Positions 13,962 to 22,048 of a DNA stretch of 31,633 nucleotides are shown piece by piece. Source of the DNA: a virus; IMG/VR virus record IMGVR_UViG_3300034031_000054, positions 1 to 31,633 of that record, one strand, 5' to 3'. Below the pieces are notes generated by a model that was given only the letters and a program-made list of their open reading frames with translations, was not told the origin of the DNA and did no database searches. Within the stretch, counting starts at the first letter, position 1. Every line of letters starts with the position of its first letter. Both the position numbers and the translations under genes were made by a program.

Positions 13962-14528
13962 ATGGATATTACAATCAAAAATGCCAGCATTAAAAGGATC
14001 CTATTCCTAAAGTATGGCTATGACCACTTTGTTAACAGTACAAAGTACACTCACAACTCATCGGGCGATGCGCCTATTCACAACGACTTACGGGAAGCAT
14101 TTCAAAACCTCATCCCTCATTTCGCTTTTATCTGCGAGGAGATAAACGAAAGTGTTTGCAGACAAGCGATCAATGACATTAAGAAGGGGGTTATCCAGGA
14201 TCCTGAAACTGACCCATTACGCAAATATGATGTAACTGGATTTACTTTAGGAAAGGACAGCGAAGGTGTTACAATTTCGGGCAGCAAAAGCTTAGAAAGT
14301 AGAAAATCGATACACATTAATACGCCATTTATAAAATGGGATGATGATACGTATCCTTTTATGACTGAACTACTGGAGGCTGTGGATTTATTAAAGTCAG
14401 AAGTGTATGAATATATCGAAGGTAAACGCGCCCCGGTTAAGCATCAGACCATTGATATGTTTGAGCAACAAGAGGACGATGAAGACGAAGGCCCAAGTCT
14501 AAAACACTTTGCAGACGTGGAGATATAA
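13962..14528 (+). CDS. Hypothetical protein upstream of SNF2 helicase (188 aa)
   Basis: The 188-aa protein begins MDITIKNASIKRILFLKYGY and has 'LREAFQNLIPHFAFICEEIN' and a long acidic tail (EQQEDDEDEGPSLKHF). The tail could be a docking peptide. Comparable proteins sit next to SNF2-type helicases in Bacteroidota phages, suggesting a link with that enzyme. No catalytic motif is visible. Confidence 0.65.
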   Translation: MDITIKNASIKRILFLKYGYDHFVNSTKYTHNSSGDAPIHNDLREAFQNLIPHFAFICEEINESVCRQAINDIKKGVIQDPETDPLRKYDVTGFTLGKDSEGVTISGSKSLESRKSIHINTPFIKWDDDTYPFMTELLEAVDLLKSEVYEYIEGKRAPVKHQTIDMFEQQEDDEDEGPSLKHFADVEI

Positions 14529-14552
14529 GCAGTACTTAATAAATCAGAATAA

Positions 14553-16232
14553 ATGCAAATAGTTGAATTTTTAAACGAGTTTCATATCACTACAGGCTTT
14601 GGCAGGTTCAAAGACAAAGAAAAGGATATGATTAAAAACCTGCACTATCCAGACGGGAATAAAGCCTACCGTTGGAACAATGAGAAGAAGGTCTGGATAG
14701 TGCCTATTTCATTTAAGGAAAAAGTGTACCATATCGGTAGGACATGCCGGGCTTCACACATTCAGATTAAAGACAACCTACCTGAAAGGGTAGATACCAT
14801 TCCGGCGCTTCCCAAACTTGATATAGCTATTCCTTTGAAAAAAGGCGCGATGCGTAATTATCAGGAGGAGGGTGTGGCCCGTGGGCTACAACTCAAAAGG
14901 TTTATTAACGGAGATCAGCCTGGATTGGGAAAGACCTTACAGAGCATTGCCACGCTCGCTGGTGCAGAAATTAAAGGCGATATAACATTTCCTGTATTGG
15001 TTATTTGCCCTTCAGCATTAAAGATCAACTGGAGCCGTGAGTTTGAAATGTGGACGGATAAAAAAGCTATTGTACTACACGACGGAATTAAAGATACATG
15101 GCAACGCTGGTGGGAGATGGACCTGGCCGATGTATTCATAGTGAATTATGAGTCCATGAAAAAGTATTTTGTTACCGATATGCCGACTAAGAAAAATTTA
15201 AGTCACAGCAGTCAGATTATAATGGATCCGCGGGTCAATATGTTTAAATCAGTAATCATTGATGAGAGCCATAGGTTAAAGGACCCGAATTCCATAACCG
15301 CGAAAATCTGTATCAATGTGACGAAAAATAAAGAGTACATCATATTGCTTACCGGAACACCGGTAGTAAATAAACCTGTCGACTTGTTCAGCCAGCTGGC
15401 CGTGATGTTCAAGCTCAATCATTTTGGAGGTGCCAACGGTTTCAAACAACGCTACTGCGAGGGCGGGCGTGGTGCTGCCAATCTCGCTGAATTAAATTAC
15501 CTGTTGAATGTGACGTGCTTTTTCCAGCGCAAAAAAGAAGATGTGCTAAAAGATTTACCGGCACTTACGAGGCAGACCATAATTTGTTCCATTACGAATA
15601 GATCTGAGTTTGATAAAGTAAAAAATGATTTTGTCAACTTCTTAAAGAAGTCGGACCTGACAGATGCCGAAATAAAAAAGAAAGTAAATGCAGAGGTAAT
15701 CGTGAAGATTACGATGTTGTTGCAGCTTTCTGCCATTGGAAAAATAGAAGCCGCTCAGGAATATATCGATGAAGTGGTAGGAGCGGGTTTAAAGATCATT
15801 ATTGGGGTCAAGCACCAGATCATCGTAGATAGTTTAATGAAGCTTTATCCTAAAGCCGTATGCGTAACGGGAAGGCAAAATGCAATTCAAAAGCAAGTTG
15901 CTGTAGATGGGTTCCAGACCAACCCGGGCATAAACATCATCATTGTGAATTACAAAGCGGGAGGTGTTGGTATCACACTTACGGCTGCATCTGAATTGCT
16001 TTTATTGGAACTGCCATGGACACAGGCAGACGTGGAACAGTTCGAGGCACGGGCGCATCGTATGGGCCAACCGTCGGGCGTAAGGTCTACCTCATTACTT
16101 GGTGAAAATACTTTAGATCAATGGATGTATAATATCATCCAGGAAAAGAAAGTAATAGCCAATGCCGTAACCGGTAATGAAGATGATATCCCGGTGAGTA
16201 TGATCAGCAAAGTAATTGATTTATTCAAGTGA
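14553..16232 (+). CDS. SNF2/SMARCAL1-like DNA helicase or translocase
   Basis: This 559-aa protein has all the SF2 motifs of the SNF2 family: Walker A 'GDQPGLGKTLQ' (120-130), DESH (237-240), 'LTGTP' (266-270) and a C-terminal 'QFEARAHRMGQ' (motif VI). The N-terminal 95 residues ('GFGRF.....AYRWNNEKKVWIVP') resemble the substrate-binding HARP-like modules of SMARCAL1-type fork-remodelling enzymes. Such proteins move along double-stranded DNA and anneal or remodel forks. Here it probably serves phage DNA replication and recombination. It overlaps the next gene's start as TGATG. Confidence 0.9.
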   Translation: MQIVEFLNEFHITTGFGRFKDKEKDMIKNLHYPDGNKAYRWNNEKKVWIVPISFKEKVYHIGRTCRASHIQIKDNLPERVDTIPALPKLDIAIPLKKGAMRNYQEEGVARGLQLKRFINGDQPGLGKTLQSIATLAGAEIKGDITFPVLVICPSALKINWSREFEMWTDKKAIVLHDGIKDTWQRWWEMDLADVFIVNYESMKKYFVTDMPTKKNLSHSSQIIMDPRVNMFKSVIIDESHRLKDPNSITAKICINVTKNKEYIILLTGTPVVNKPVDLFSQLAVMFKLNHFGGANGFKQRYCEGGRGAANLAELNYLLNVTCFFQRKKEDVLKDLPALTRQTIICSITNRSEFDKVKNDFVNFLKKSDLTDAEIKKKVNAEVIVKITMLLQLSAIGKIEAAQEYIDEVVGAGLKIIIGVKHQIIVDSLMKLYPKAVCVTGRQNAIQKQVAVDGFQTNPGINIIIVNYKAGGVGITLTAASELLLLELPWTQADVEQFEARAHRMGQPSGVRSTSLLGENTLDQWMYNIIQEKKVIANAVTGNEDDIPVSMISKVIDLFK

Positions 16233-16408
16233 TGGAAGCCCAGGTAGTGGAGGTCGTTTGTTGCAATTCGTTGAACGATGCCAACACCTGGTATATTTTC
16301 AGGGCAAATGGTGTAGAGGTTAAGATTGTATTTATTAAAAGCCAGTTCAAACCAGACAAGAAGTTGACACATTTAGAAATAGAATATTTGAACAATAACT
16401 TAATATAA
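16232..16408 (+). CDS. Small hypothetical protein (58 aa) coupled to the helicase
   Basis: The ATG at 16232 overlaps the helicase stop (TGATG), a mark of translational coupling. The 58-aa protein (MEAQVVEVVCCNSLNDANTW, then YIFRANGVEVKIVFIKSQFK) looks like a small beta-rich domain. The stop is one base before the next gene's start codon. The function is unknown. Confidence 0.6.
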   Translation: MEAQVVEVVCCNSLNDANTWYIFRANGVEVKIVFIKSQFKPDKKLTHLEIEYLNNNLI

Positions 16409-16409
16409 A

Positions 16410-17117
16410 ATGGCAGCAGACGAAAAAAAATCCTTTGTGTTATATGCCGACTTACTGAATTTGGTAAGCCAGCTGCCAGATGAAACTGCGGGAAAACTTT
16501 TTAAAGTAATACTTCAATATGTAAATGATGTAGAAGTATGCATAGAAGATTTGCTGTTAAAGGTTGCCTTTGAGCCTATACGTGCCCAACTGGAAAGAGA
16601 TTTCGCAAAATGGGACAAGATAAAAATAAGGCGTTCAGAATCAGGAAAACTGGGAGGCAGGCCAAAAAAAGAAGAGATTCAGACCGAACCGGAAACAGAA
16701 GCAGAAAAAGCAAAAAAAGCAAATGCTTTTTCAGAAAAGCAAAGCAAAGCAAAAAAAGCTGTAACTGTAAATGATACTGTAACTGTAACTGATACTGTAA
16801 CTGTAATAAATAAAGAAAGAGAAAAGAAAAACTTTTCTCCACCCTCTCTTTTGGAAGTTCAGGAATTTATTATTGAAAAAAAGTATGGTGTTAACGCACA
16901 TTCATTCTGGAATTTTTATGAAAGCAAAAACTGGATGGTTGGAAAAAACAAAATGAAAGATTGGAAAAAAGCAGTTGCAGGTTGGGATTCAAGAGAAAAA
17001 GAGAATTTAAAAAATAAAGATCAAAATGGAAAATCAAATAATACCAGTGGAACAAAGCAAGCTTACGAGTTTAGCGTTGACCGAATTATCGAGACCTACA
17101 CTGGCGATTCTGAATGA
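16410..17117 (+). CDS. Replication-type protein of DUF6291 kind (235 aa)
   Basis: The N-terminal 95 residues ('YADLLNLVSQLPDETAGKLF', then 'VAFEPIRAQLERDFAKWDKI') with 'RRSESGKLGGRPKK' match the DUF6291-type proteins that in phages stand where a DnaD/replisome organiser is expected. A low-complexity linker with an 18-bp DNA repeat follows (VTVNDT/VTVTDT). The C-terminus ('FWNFYESKNWMVGKNKMKDW') resembles the DnaT/DnaD-like segment seen in replication initiators. It probably helps load the phage or host helicase at the origin. The last 92 nt overlap the next gene in another frame. The role is inferred from family and context. Confidence 0.7.
   Translation: MAADEKKSFVLYADLLNLVSQLPDETAGKLFKVILQYVNDVEVCIEDLLLKVAFEPIRAQLERDFAKWDKIKIRRSESGKLGGRPKKEEIQTEPETEAEKAKKANAFSEKQSKAKKAVTVNDTVTVTDTVTVINKEREKKNFSPPSLLEVQEFIIEKKYGVNAHSFWNFYESKNWMVGKNKMKDWKKAVAGWDSREKENLKNKDQNGKSNNTSGTKQAYEFSVDRIIETYTGDSE
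16761..16808 (+). repeat. 18-bp in-frame tandem repeat in the linker
   Basis: The unit GTAACTGTAAATGATACT (16761-16778), its near copy GTAACTGTAACTGATACT (16779-16796) and a partial third copy (16797-16808) encode VTVNDT, VTVTDT and VTVI in the linker of the DUF6291-type protein. Being in frame, copy-number change by slippage would alter only linker length. Confidence 0.8.
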
Positions 17118-17862
17118 GGATTATCCAAAGGTTAAAACCATAGAATCCAAACAGGAAATCAATGGCCTGCTAAACTTTTTAATTACAATTCTAAACATCA
17201 AAGTTTCAAGCGAAGAAGAAAATCGGCAACTCGATAAGCAGATGATTTTGATTTTTGATTTAATAAAAACCAAATTCGGAAGCATGACAGTTCCCGAAAT
17301 CAAAGAAGCATTTAAGATGTACGTGGCCAAAGAATTCGAAGACGTCAAAGTCTTTAGGGTTTTGGATTGTGTGGCAGTAGGTGAAGTATTAAATGCTTTC
17401 AGAGAATACAGAAACGAAAGCCTTCGGGTGTATGATAACAAAAAGAAAAAGCTATTAGAAATGTCGGTACTCAGTAAAGAACAAATAAAAAGAAATCATG
17501 AGGAATTTTTGAAAACTATTTTCGATGATTTGAATGAAACAGGATTTAGTAGTGATTGTTGGCTGGTTTATGAAGCCTTGGAAAAAAAGGGACTAATTAC
17601 GATATCAAGTTCAGAAAAAAAGAAATTATATGAACAACAGGCCCAGATTTATTTAATAGAGCTGGTGCAGGAAACTACAACAAAATTTTTTCATTCTGCA
17701 AAATTTGTCATTGAGGAAGTAAGGAATAAAATAAGTACTGGTAAGATAATAGGTTCTGTAGCAAATAAATGCCGGAGCATTGTAGCTAGCGAATTCTTAA
17801 AAGATTATTTGACAGACTTTGAAGAATTTAAAAAGCAGATAGATGGCATGGAGCGAAAATGA
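17026..17862 (+). CDS. Replication-associated hypothetical protein (278 aa)
   Basis: The gene starts at ATG 17026, 92 nt inside the preceding gene in another frame. No later Met gives the same well-formed N-terminus (MENQIIPVEQSKLTSLALTE). The protein is mostly helical: 'GSMTVPEIKEAFKMYVAKEF' and 'VGEVLNAFREYRNESLRVYD' resemble a helical DNA-binding module often found after DnaD-like genes in Bacteroidota phages. I suggest a helicase loader or origin-binding partner, based on position rather than motifs. It overlaps the next gene by 20 nt. Confidence 0.65.
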   Translation: MENQIIPVEQSKLTSLALTELSRPTLAILNEDYPKVKTIESKQEINGLLNFLITILNIKVSSEEENRQLDKQMILIFDLIKTKFGSMTVPEIKEAFKMYVAKEFEDVKVFRVLDCVAVGEVLNAFREYRNESLRVYDNKKKKLLEMSVLSKEQIKRNHEEFLKTIFDDLNETGFSSDCWLVYEALEKKGLITISSSEKKKLYEQQAQIYLIELVQETTTKFFHSAKFVIEEVRNKISTGKIIGSVANKCRSIVASEFLKDYLTDFEEFKKQIDGMERK

Positions 17863-18295
17863 TTTAAAGAATTTAAAAGCCAAAGGTTACAAGATTGAGG
17901 ACAGCCAGGATTCTGGTCCTGATGATAAAGATGCTACTGAAACGAAACCGAAAGCAAGAACCGGAAAGATATCAGTTGAAAAAAACACGATTGAGTTATT
18001 CCTTAAACAATTCCAGCAACAGGGAATAATTGAAAGTTATACAATGGAATACCGCTTTGATGAATTTAGAAAGTTTCGGTTTGACTATGCAATACCAAGC
18101 GTCATGATCGCCATAGAGTATGAAGGGATCATGAGCAGCAAGTCAAGGCATACTACAGTAGGTGGCTACTCAAAGGATATTGAAAAGTATAATCTGGCGG
18201 TTACGCAAGGTTGGAAAGTGTTACGATATACGGCAATGAATTATCAGGATTTATATACTGATTTAGAAAAACTACTACATATAAAATCAAATTAA
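17843..18295 (+). CDS. PD-(D/E)XK endonuclease (Vsr/resolvase-like)
   Basis: This 150-aa protein has an N-terminal disordered, charged segment (to about 45) and a small nuclease domain: E51 in 'KNTIELFLKQ', D81 in 'RKFRFDYAIP', E92-x-E94 in 'VMIAIEYEG', and 'KYNLAVTQGWKVLRYT' with the basic/aromatic end of Vsr- and VRR-NUC-like folds. Phage enzymes of this size resolve branched DNA such as Holliday junctions, or nick near forks. Position next to replication genes supports that. The exact substrate is not visible. Confidence 0.75.
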   Translation: MAWSENDLKNLKAKGYKIEDSQDSGPDDKDATETKPKARTGKISVEKNTIELFLKQFQQQGIIESYTMEYRFDEFRKFRFDYAIPSVMIAIEYEGIMSSKSRHTTVGGYSKDIEKYNLAVTQGWKVLRYTAMNYQDLYTDLEKLLHIKSN

Positions 18296-18305
18296 AAATA
18301 AAGCA

Positions 18306-20840
18306 ATGATTAATATTAGAGAAAGCGTAAAAAATTATAATGATTTTTTAGAGAGTAAGATACTGGAGATTCCAAACACAGGATTTGAATATGATAGTTT
18401 TCACGAAAATACATTTCCGCATCAAAAAGATACCTGTAGGTGGGCACTGCATGGTGGAAGGCGTGCCATCTTTTGTTCTTTCGGTTTGGGAAAAACAGTC
18501 ATCCAGTTAGAGCTTGCAAAAGCCGTAATCGAGAAAACAGGAAAACCATTTCTTATTGGCTTACCACTTGGGGTCATGGGTGAATTCCGTGATGATGCGA
18601 AAAATATTTTAGGATTGGAAGTGGATTACGTAAAAGATCAGGAGGATGCGGAACATGCACAAAGTTTTTATGATAAACCACAAATCATGTTATCCAATTA
18701 CGAAAGGATCCGTAACGGTAACTTCGATACTTCTTATTTCGGAGGAGTGTCGTTTGATGAAGGTGACGCTATCCGGAACCTCGATACTAAGACATCGGAT
18801 TACATCATAAGTGAAATGTCTAAGATCGAATACCGTTTTATTGCCACGGCAACGCCCGCTCCTAACGAATACACTGAAATCCTGAATTATGCAGAATTTT
18901 TAGGAGTGTGCGATCGCGGGCAAGTATTAACCAGGTTCTTTCAGCGGGATAGTACTACAGCCAACAACCTTACGCTCTATCCGCACAAAGAGAAAGAATT
19001 TTGGATGTGGGTACGCAACTGGGCCATCTTCATTGAATATCCATCTGACTTAGGTTATAGTGATGAAGGCTATAGGCTTCCTGAGCTAAAAGTACATTAT
19101 CATCAAATCAATTTAGAAAATCGTTCCATTAAAATCGACAGGGACGGCAATGTGAAAATGTTTACCGATCCTGCAAAAGGAGCACCGGAAGCATCAAAAG
19201 AAAAAAAAGAAAGCCTGGCATTGAGAATTGATAAGTCTATAGCCATAGCGATGGAGCATCCGGATAAGCATTTTATTTTCTGGCATGACCTGGAAGATGA
19301 GAGAAGGTTATTGGAAAAAAAACTACCCAAGGAAAAAGCTAGGTCGGTGTACGGTACCCAGAAGCAAGAAGTAAAAGAGGAATTGCTTAATGGATTCAAA
19401 AACGGGGAGTTTCAATACTTAGCCACTAAACCTTCAATTGCCGGGGCCGGATGTAATTTCCAAAAGCATTGCTCTGATGCTATCTTTTGCGGTATCGGAT
19501 ATAAGTTCAAAGACTTCATCCAGGCCATACACAGGATCCTTCGCTTCAGGCAATCCAATGAAGTCAATATCCATTTGGTATTCACGGATGCCGAACTGGA
19601 AATACTAAAAAAGCTGGAGCGTAAATGGTCCGACCATAAGAGGATGATTGCTGAAATGACAGCATTAATGAAAAAGTACGGACTGGACCAGAAAGCACAG
19701 ATAGCTGAACTTAAAAGGGCAATCAATATCAATCGTCAGGAATGGAAAGGAGAAAAAGCAACTTTGATAAATAATGACTGCATCGATGAAGTAAGAACAT
19801 TTGCTGACAACTCCATACAGATGATACTTACCTCCATTCCCTTTAGCGATCAGTACGAGTATTGCGAAAATTACAGGGACTTCGGGCACAACGATGGCAA
19901 CAAAGGTTTCTTTGAACAAATGGATTTCTTAGTTCCGGAACTATTACGAGTTTTAGAGCCTGGGCGTATAGCTGCCATTCACGTAAAAAACAGGATGCAG
20001 TTCAAATATCAGAACGGTGTAGGTTTCATAACGCTTATTGATTTCAGGGGGCTTACTACTGCCAACTTCCAAAAGCATGGGTTTCATTTACTCGGCGAGC
20101 ATTATATCGATACGGATGTGGTACGTGAGAATGTACAAACTAATCGTTTGGGATGGACCGAGAATTGTAAAGACAGCTCAAAGATGGGGTGCGGATCACC
20201 GGAGTATCTTTTAATCTTTAGAAAAGCACCTACGAGCAATGATAATGCTTATGCTGATGTGAAAGTAGCAAAATCCAAAACCGAATATTCCAGAGGCAAA
20301 TGGCAGCTGGATGCTCACTCCAGATGGAGAAGCAATGGGAACAGGTTACTGTCTCCGGAAGAGCTGCGGTCGATGGATTTAAAGAAGATTTCCAGATGGT
20401 GGAAGAACTACATTAAAAACAATCCGTACAACTTTGAAGATCACGTAAGCTTATGCGAGATGCTGGATTCCATGAAAAAGCTGCCTTCGGGTTTTATGGT
20501 GCTATCTCCATTTACCCATACTCAAAATGATTATGTATGGGACGATATCAGTAGGATGCATACGCTTAACACACAACAAACGAGCAAAAAAAAAGAGAAG
20601 CATGTTTGCCCGCTTCAGTTCGATATTGTCGACAGGGCCATCGAACGCTACACCAACGAAGGTGATTTAATTTATGATCCTTTCGCAGGAATTGGAACGG
20701 TGCCATTGCGGGCCATTAAAAAAAAGAGAAGAGGCATAGGAACCGAACTGCACGAGCTATACTGGAAAGATAGTGTAGAGTATGTAAAAGCCGAAGAATA
20801 TCACCAGTCCGTACCCACTTTATTTGATTTAGCAATATGA
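18306..20840 (+). CDS. SF2 helicase fused to beta-type DNA methyltransferase
   Basis: This 844-aa two-domain protein has an N-terminal SF2 helicase: Walker A 'SFGLGKT' (58-64), DEGD (151-154), 'TATPAPNE' (181-188) and 'QAIHRILRFRQ' (406-416). A C-terminal aminomethyltransferase follows: motif IV 'LTSIPF' (508-513) in place of the usual DPPY/SPPY, and motif I 'DPFAGIGTVP' (791-800) at the end. The IV-before-I order is that of the beta class (N4-C or N6-A). The helicase part could move along or open DNA to reach target sites, as in type III or some BREX-like enzymes. It heads the modification block and overlaps the next gene by 4 nt (ATGA). No restriction partner is seen, so it probably protects phage DNA. 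Confidence 0.85.
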   Translation: MINIRESVKNYNDFLESKILEIPNTGFEYDSFHENTFPHQKDTCRWALHGGRRAIFCSFGLGKTVIQLELAKAVIEKTGKPFLIGLPLGVMGEFRDDAKNILGLEVDYVKDQEDAEHAQSFYDKPQIMLSNYERIRNGNFDTSYFGGVSFDEGDAIRNLDTKTSDYIISEMSKIEYRFIATATPAPNEYTEILNYAEFLGVCDRGQVLTRFFQRDSTTANNLTLYPHKEKEFWMWVRNWAIFIEYPSDLGYSDEGYRLPELKVHYHQINLENRSIKIDRDGNVKMFTDPAKGAPEASKEKKESLALRIDKSIAIAMEHPDKHFIFWHDLEDERRLLEKKLPKEKARSVYGTQKQEVKEELLNGFKNGEFQYLATKPSIAGAGCNFQKHCSDAIFCGIGYKFKDFIQAIHRILRFRQSNEVNIHLVFTDAELEILKKLERKWSDHKRMIAEMTALMKKYGLDQKAQIAELKRAININRQEWKGEKATLINNDCIDEVRTFADNSIQMILTSIPFSDQYEYCENYRDFGHNDGNKGFFEQMDFLVPELLRVLEPGRIAAIHVKNRMQFKYQNGVGFITLIDFRGLTTANFQKHGFHLLGEHYIDTDVVRENVQTNRLGWTENCKDSSKMGCGSPEYLLIFRKAPTSNDNAYADVKVAKSKTEYSRGKWQLDAHSRWRSNGNRLLSPEELRSMDLKKISRWWKNYIKNNPYNFEDHVSLCEMLDSMKKLPSGFMVLSPFTHTQNDYVWDDISRMHTLNTQQTSKKKEKHVCPLQFDIVDRAIERYTNEGDLIYDPFAGIGTVPLRAIKKKRRGIGTELHELYWKDSVEYVKAEEYHQSVPTLFDLAI

Positions 20841-22048
20841 AAAATCAGCTTAACATTTTTGGAACTGAAAAGATAGCTGTTGCTGATTCTATCGAACTTA
20901 CAATCCAAAGTTTAAAAGAATATGGAAGCAAGCACAAGCATTGGGCTGCAGCATGGAGTTGGGGAAAGGACAGCACGACAGTAGTAACTCTGGTAACCCA
21001 GCTGATAAATACGGGCCAGATTCCCGCTCCGGAATCATTTACAATTTTCGCGGCCGATACCAGGATGGAATTAATACCTCTTTGGCTTTCCGCACAAGTT
21101 ATAAAAAAACAGATGGAGGAGAGAGGAGTTAGGGTTGAAATAGTAACCGCCCCAATAGATGACAGGTTTTTGGTTTATATCTTGGGGAGAGGAGTTCCGC
21201 CGCCTTCCAATACTTTCAGGTGGTGTACTGGACAGATAAAAGTAGAGCCGATGGAAGAAGCCCTTTCAAAGTTTATTACAGATAAAGATGAAAAAGTCTT
21301 GATGCTTACAGGCGTGAGACTGGGAGAAAGTGCAATCCGAGACCAACGTATAAATGTAAGCTGTTCTAAAGATGGGGCTGAATGTGGACAAGGCTGGTAC
21401 CAGAACGGCTTGAAAAACGATCTATGCGCAACCCTAGCCCCAATACTGCATTGGAGGGTCTGCAACGTGTGGGACTGGCTGAAAGTATTAGCGCCAATGG
21501 AGAAGCATGGTAGCTGGAATACCGCTTTACTTGCTGATGCTTATGGAGGAGATGAAGCTGAAGAAATTAATGCGCGTACAGGATGTATAGGTTGTCCTTT
21601 GGTAGAAAAAGACAAATCTCTTGACACAATATTAAAAAATCCTAAATGGCAATACCTAGTGCCATTAAAAAGATTGAAAATGATTTATAGAGAGATGAGA
21701 TTTCCAAAATATAGACTTCGTAAAAATGGTAATGAGTTTAGAAAAGATGGATCCTTAGCAAAGAATCAATATAGAATGGGGCCATTAACACTTAAAGCTA
21801 GAGAGTATTTTTTAAATGAAATATTATTCATTCAAGAAGAGGTAAATACAAAAGCTATTGAAATAGGAATGCCGGTTATTGATATTCTAAATTCTGAAGA
21901 AAAAATTAGAATCGTTGAATTAATAGAGGCCAAAACGTATCCGAATAAATGGTCAGGAGATGAATTAAACGCATCAATTCCTCAAGATGAAATAATCTAT
22001 TCTGATGGAAGCATCATGGAAACACTTTTTAAAAACATAACAGAGTAA
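20837..22048 (+). CDS. DndC/PAPS reductase-like PP-loop enzyme
   Basis: This 403-aa protein contains a PP-loop 'SWGKDSTTV' (41-49) that binds ATP or adenylyl sulfate, 'RWCTGQIKVEP' (128-138) and 'GVRLGESAIRDQR' (159-171), all diagnostic of the PAPS reductase/DndC group. Further cysteines (C176, C183, C197, C209 and C250-IG-C253) could bind an Fe-S cluster, as in DndC. Relatives replace a backbone oxygen by sulfur (DNA phosphorothioation) or reduce activated sulfate. Here it sits between two DNA methyltransferases in a phage, with ATGA-type overlaps on both sides, which favours a DNA or nucleotide modification role. No DndA/B/D/E partner is seen. Confidence 0.8.
   Translation: MKNQLNIFGTEKIAVADSIELTIQSLKEYGSKHKHWAAAWSWGKDSTTVVTLVTQLINTGQIPAPESFTIFAADTRMELIPLWLSAQVIKKQMEERGVRVEIVTAPIDDRFLVYILGRGVPPPSNTFRWCTGQIKVEPMEEALSKFITDKDEKVLMLTGVRLGESAIRDQRINVSCSKDGAECGQGWYQNGLKNDLCATLAPILHWRVCNVWDWLKVLAPMEKHGSWNTALLADAYGGDEAEEINARTGCIGCPLVEKDKSLDTILKNPKWQYLVPLKRLKMIYREMRFPKYRLRKNGNEFRKDGSLAKNQYRMGPLTLKAREYFLNEILFIQEEVNTKAIEIGMPVIDILNSEEKIRIVELIEAKTYPNKWSGDELNASIPQDEIIYSDGSIMETLFKNITE

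Noticed and set aside
19103-19919. Antisense frames within the helicase-methyltransferase gene
   Set aside because: Low-complexity Leu/Ser/Phe-rich translations opposite a clear gene.
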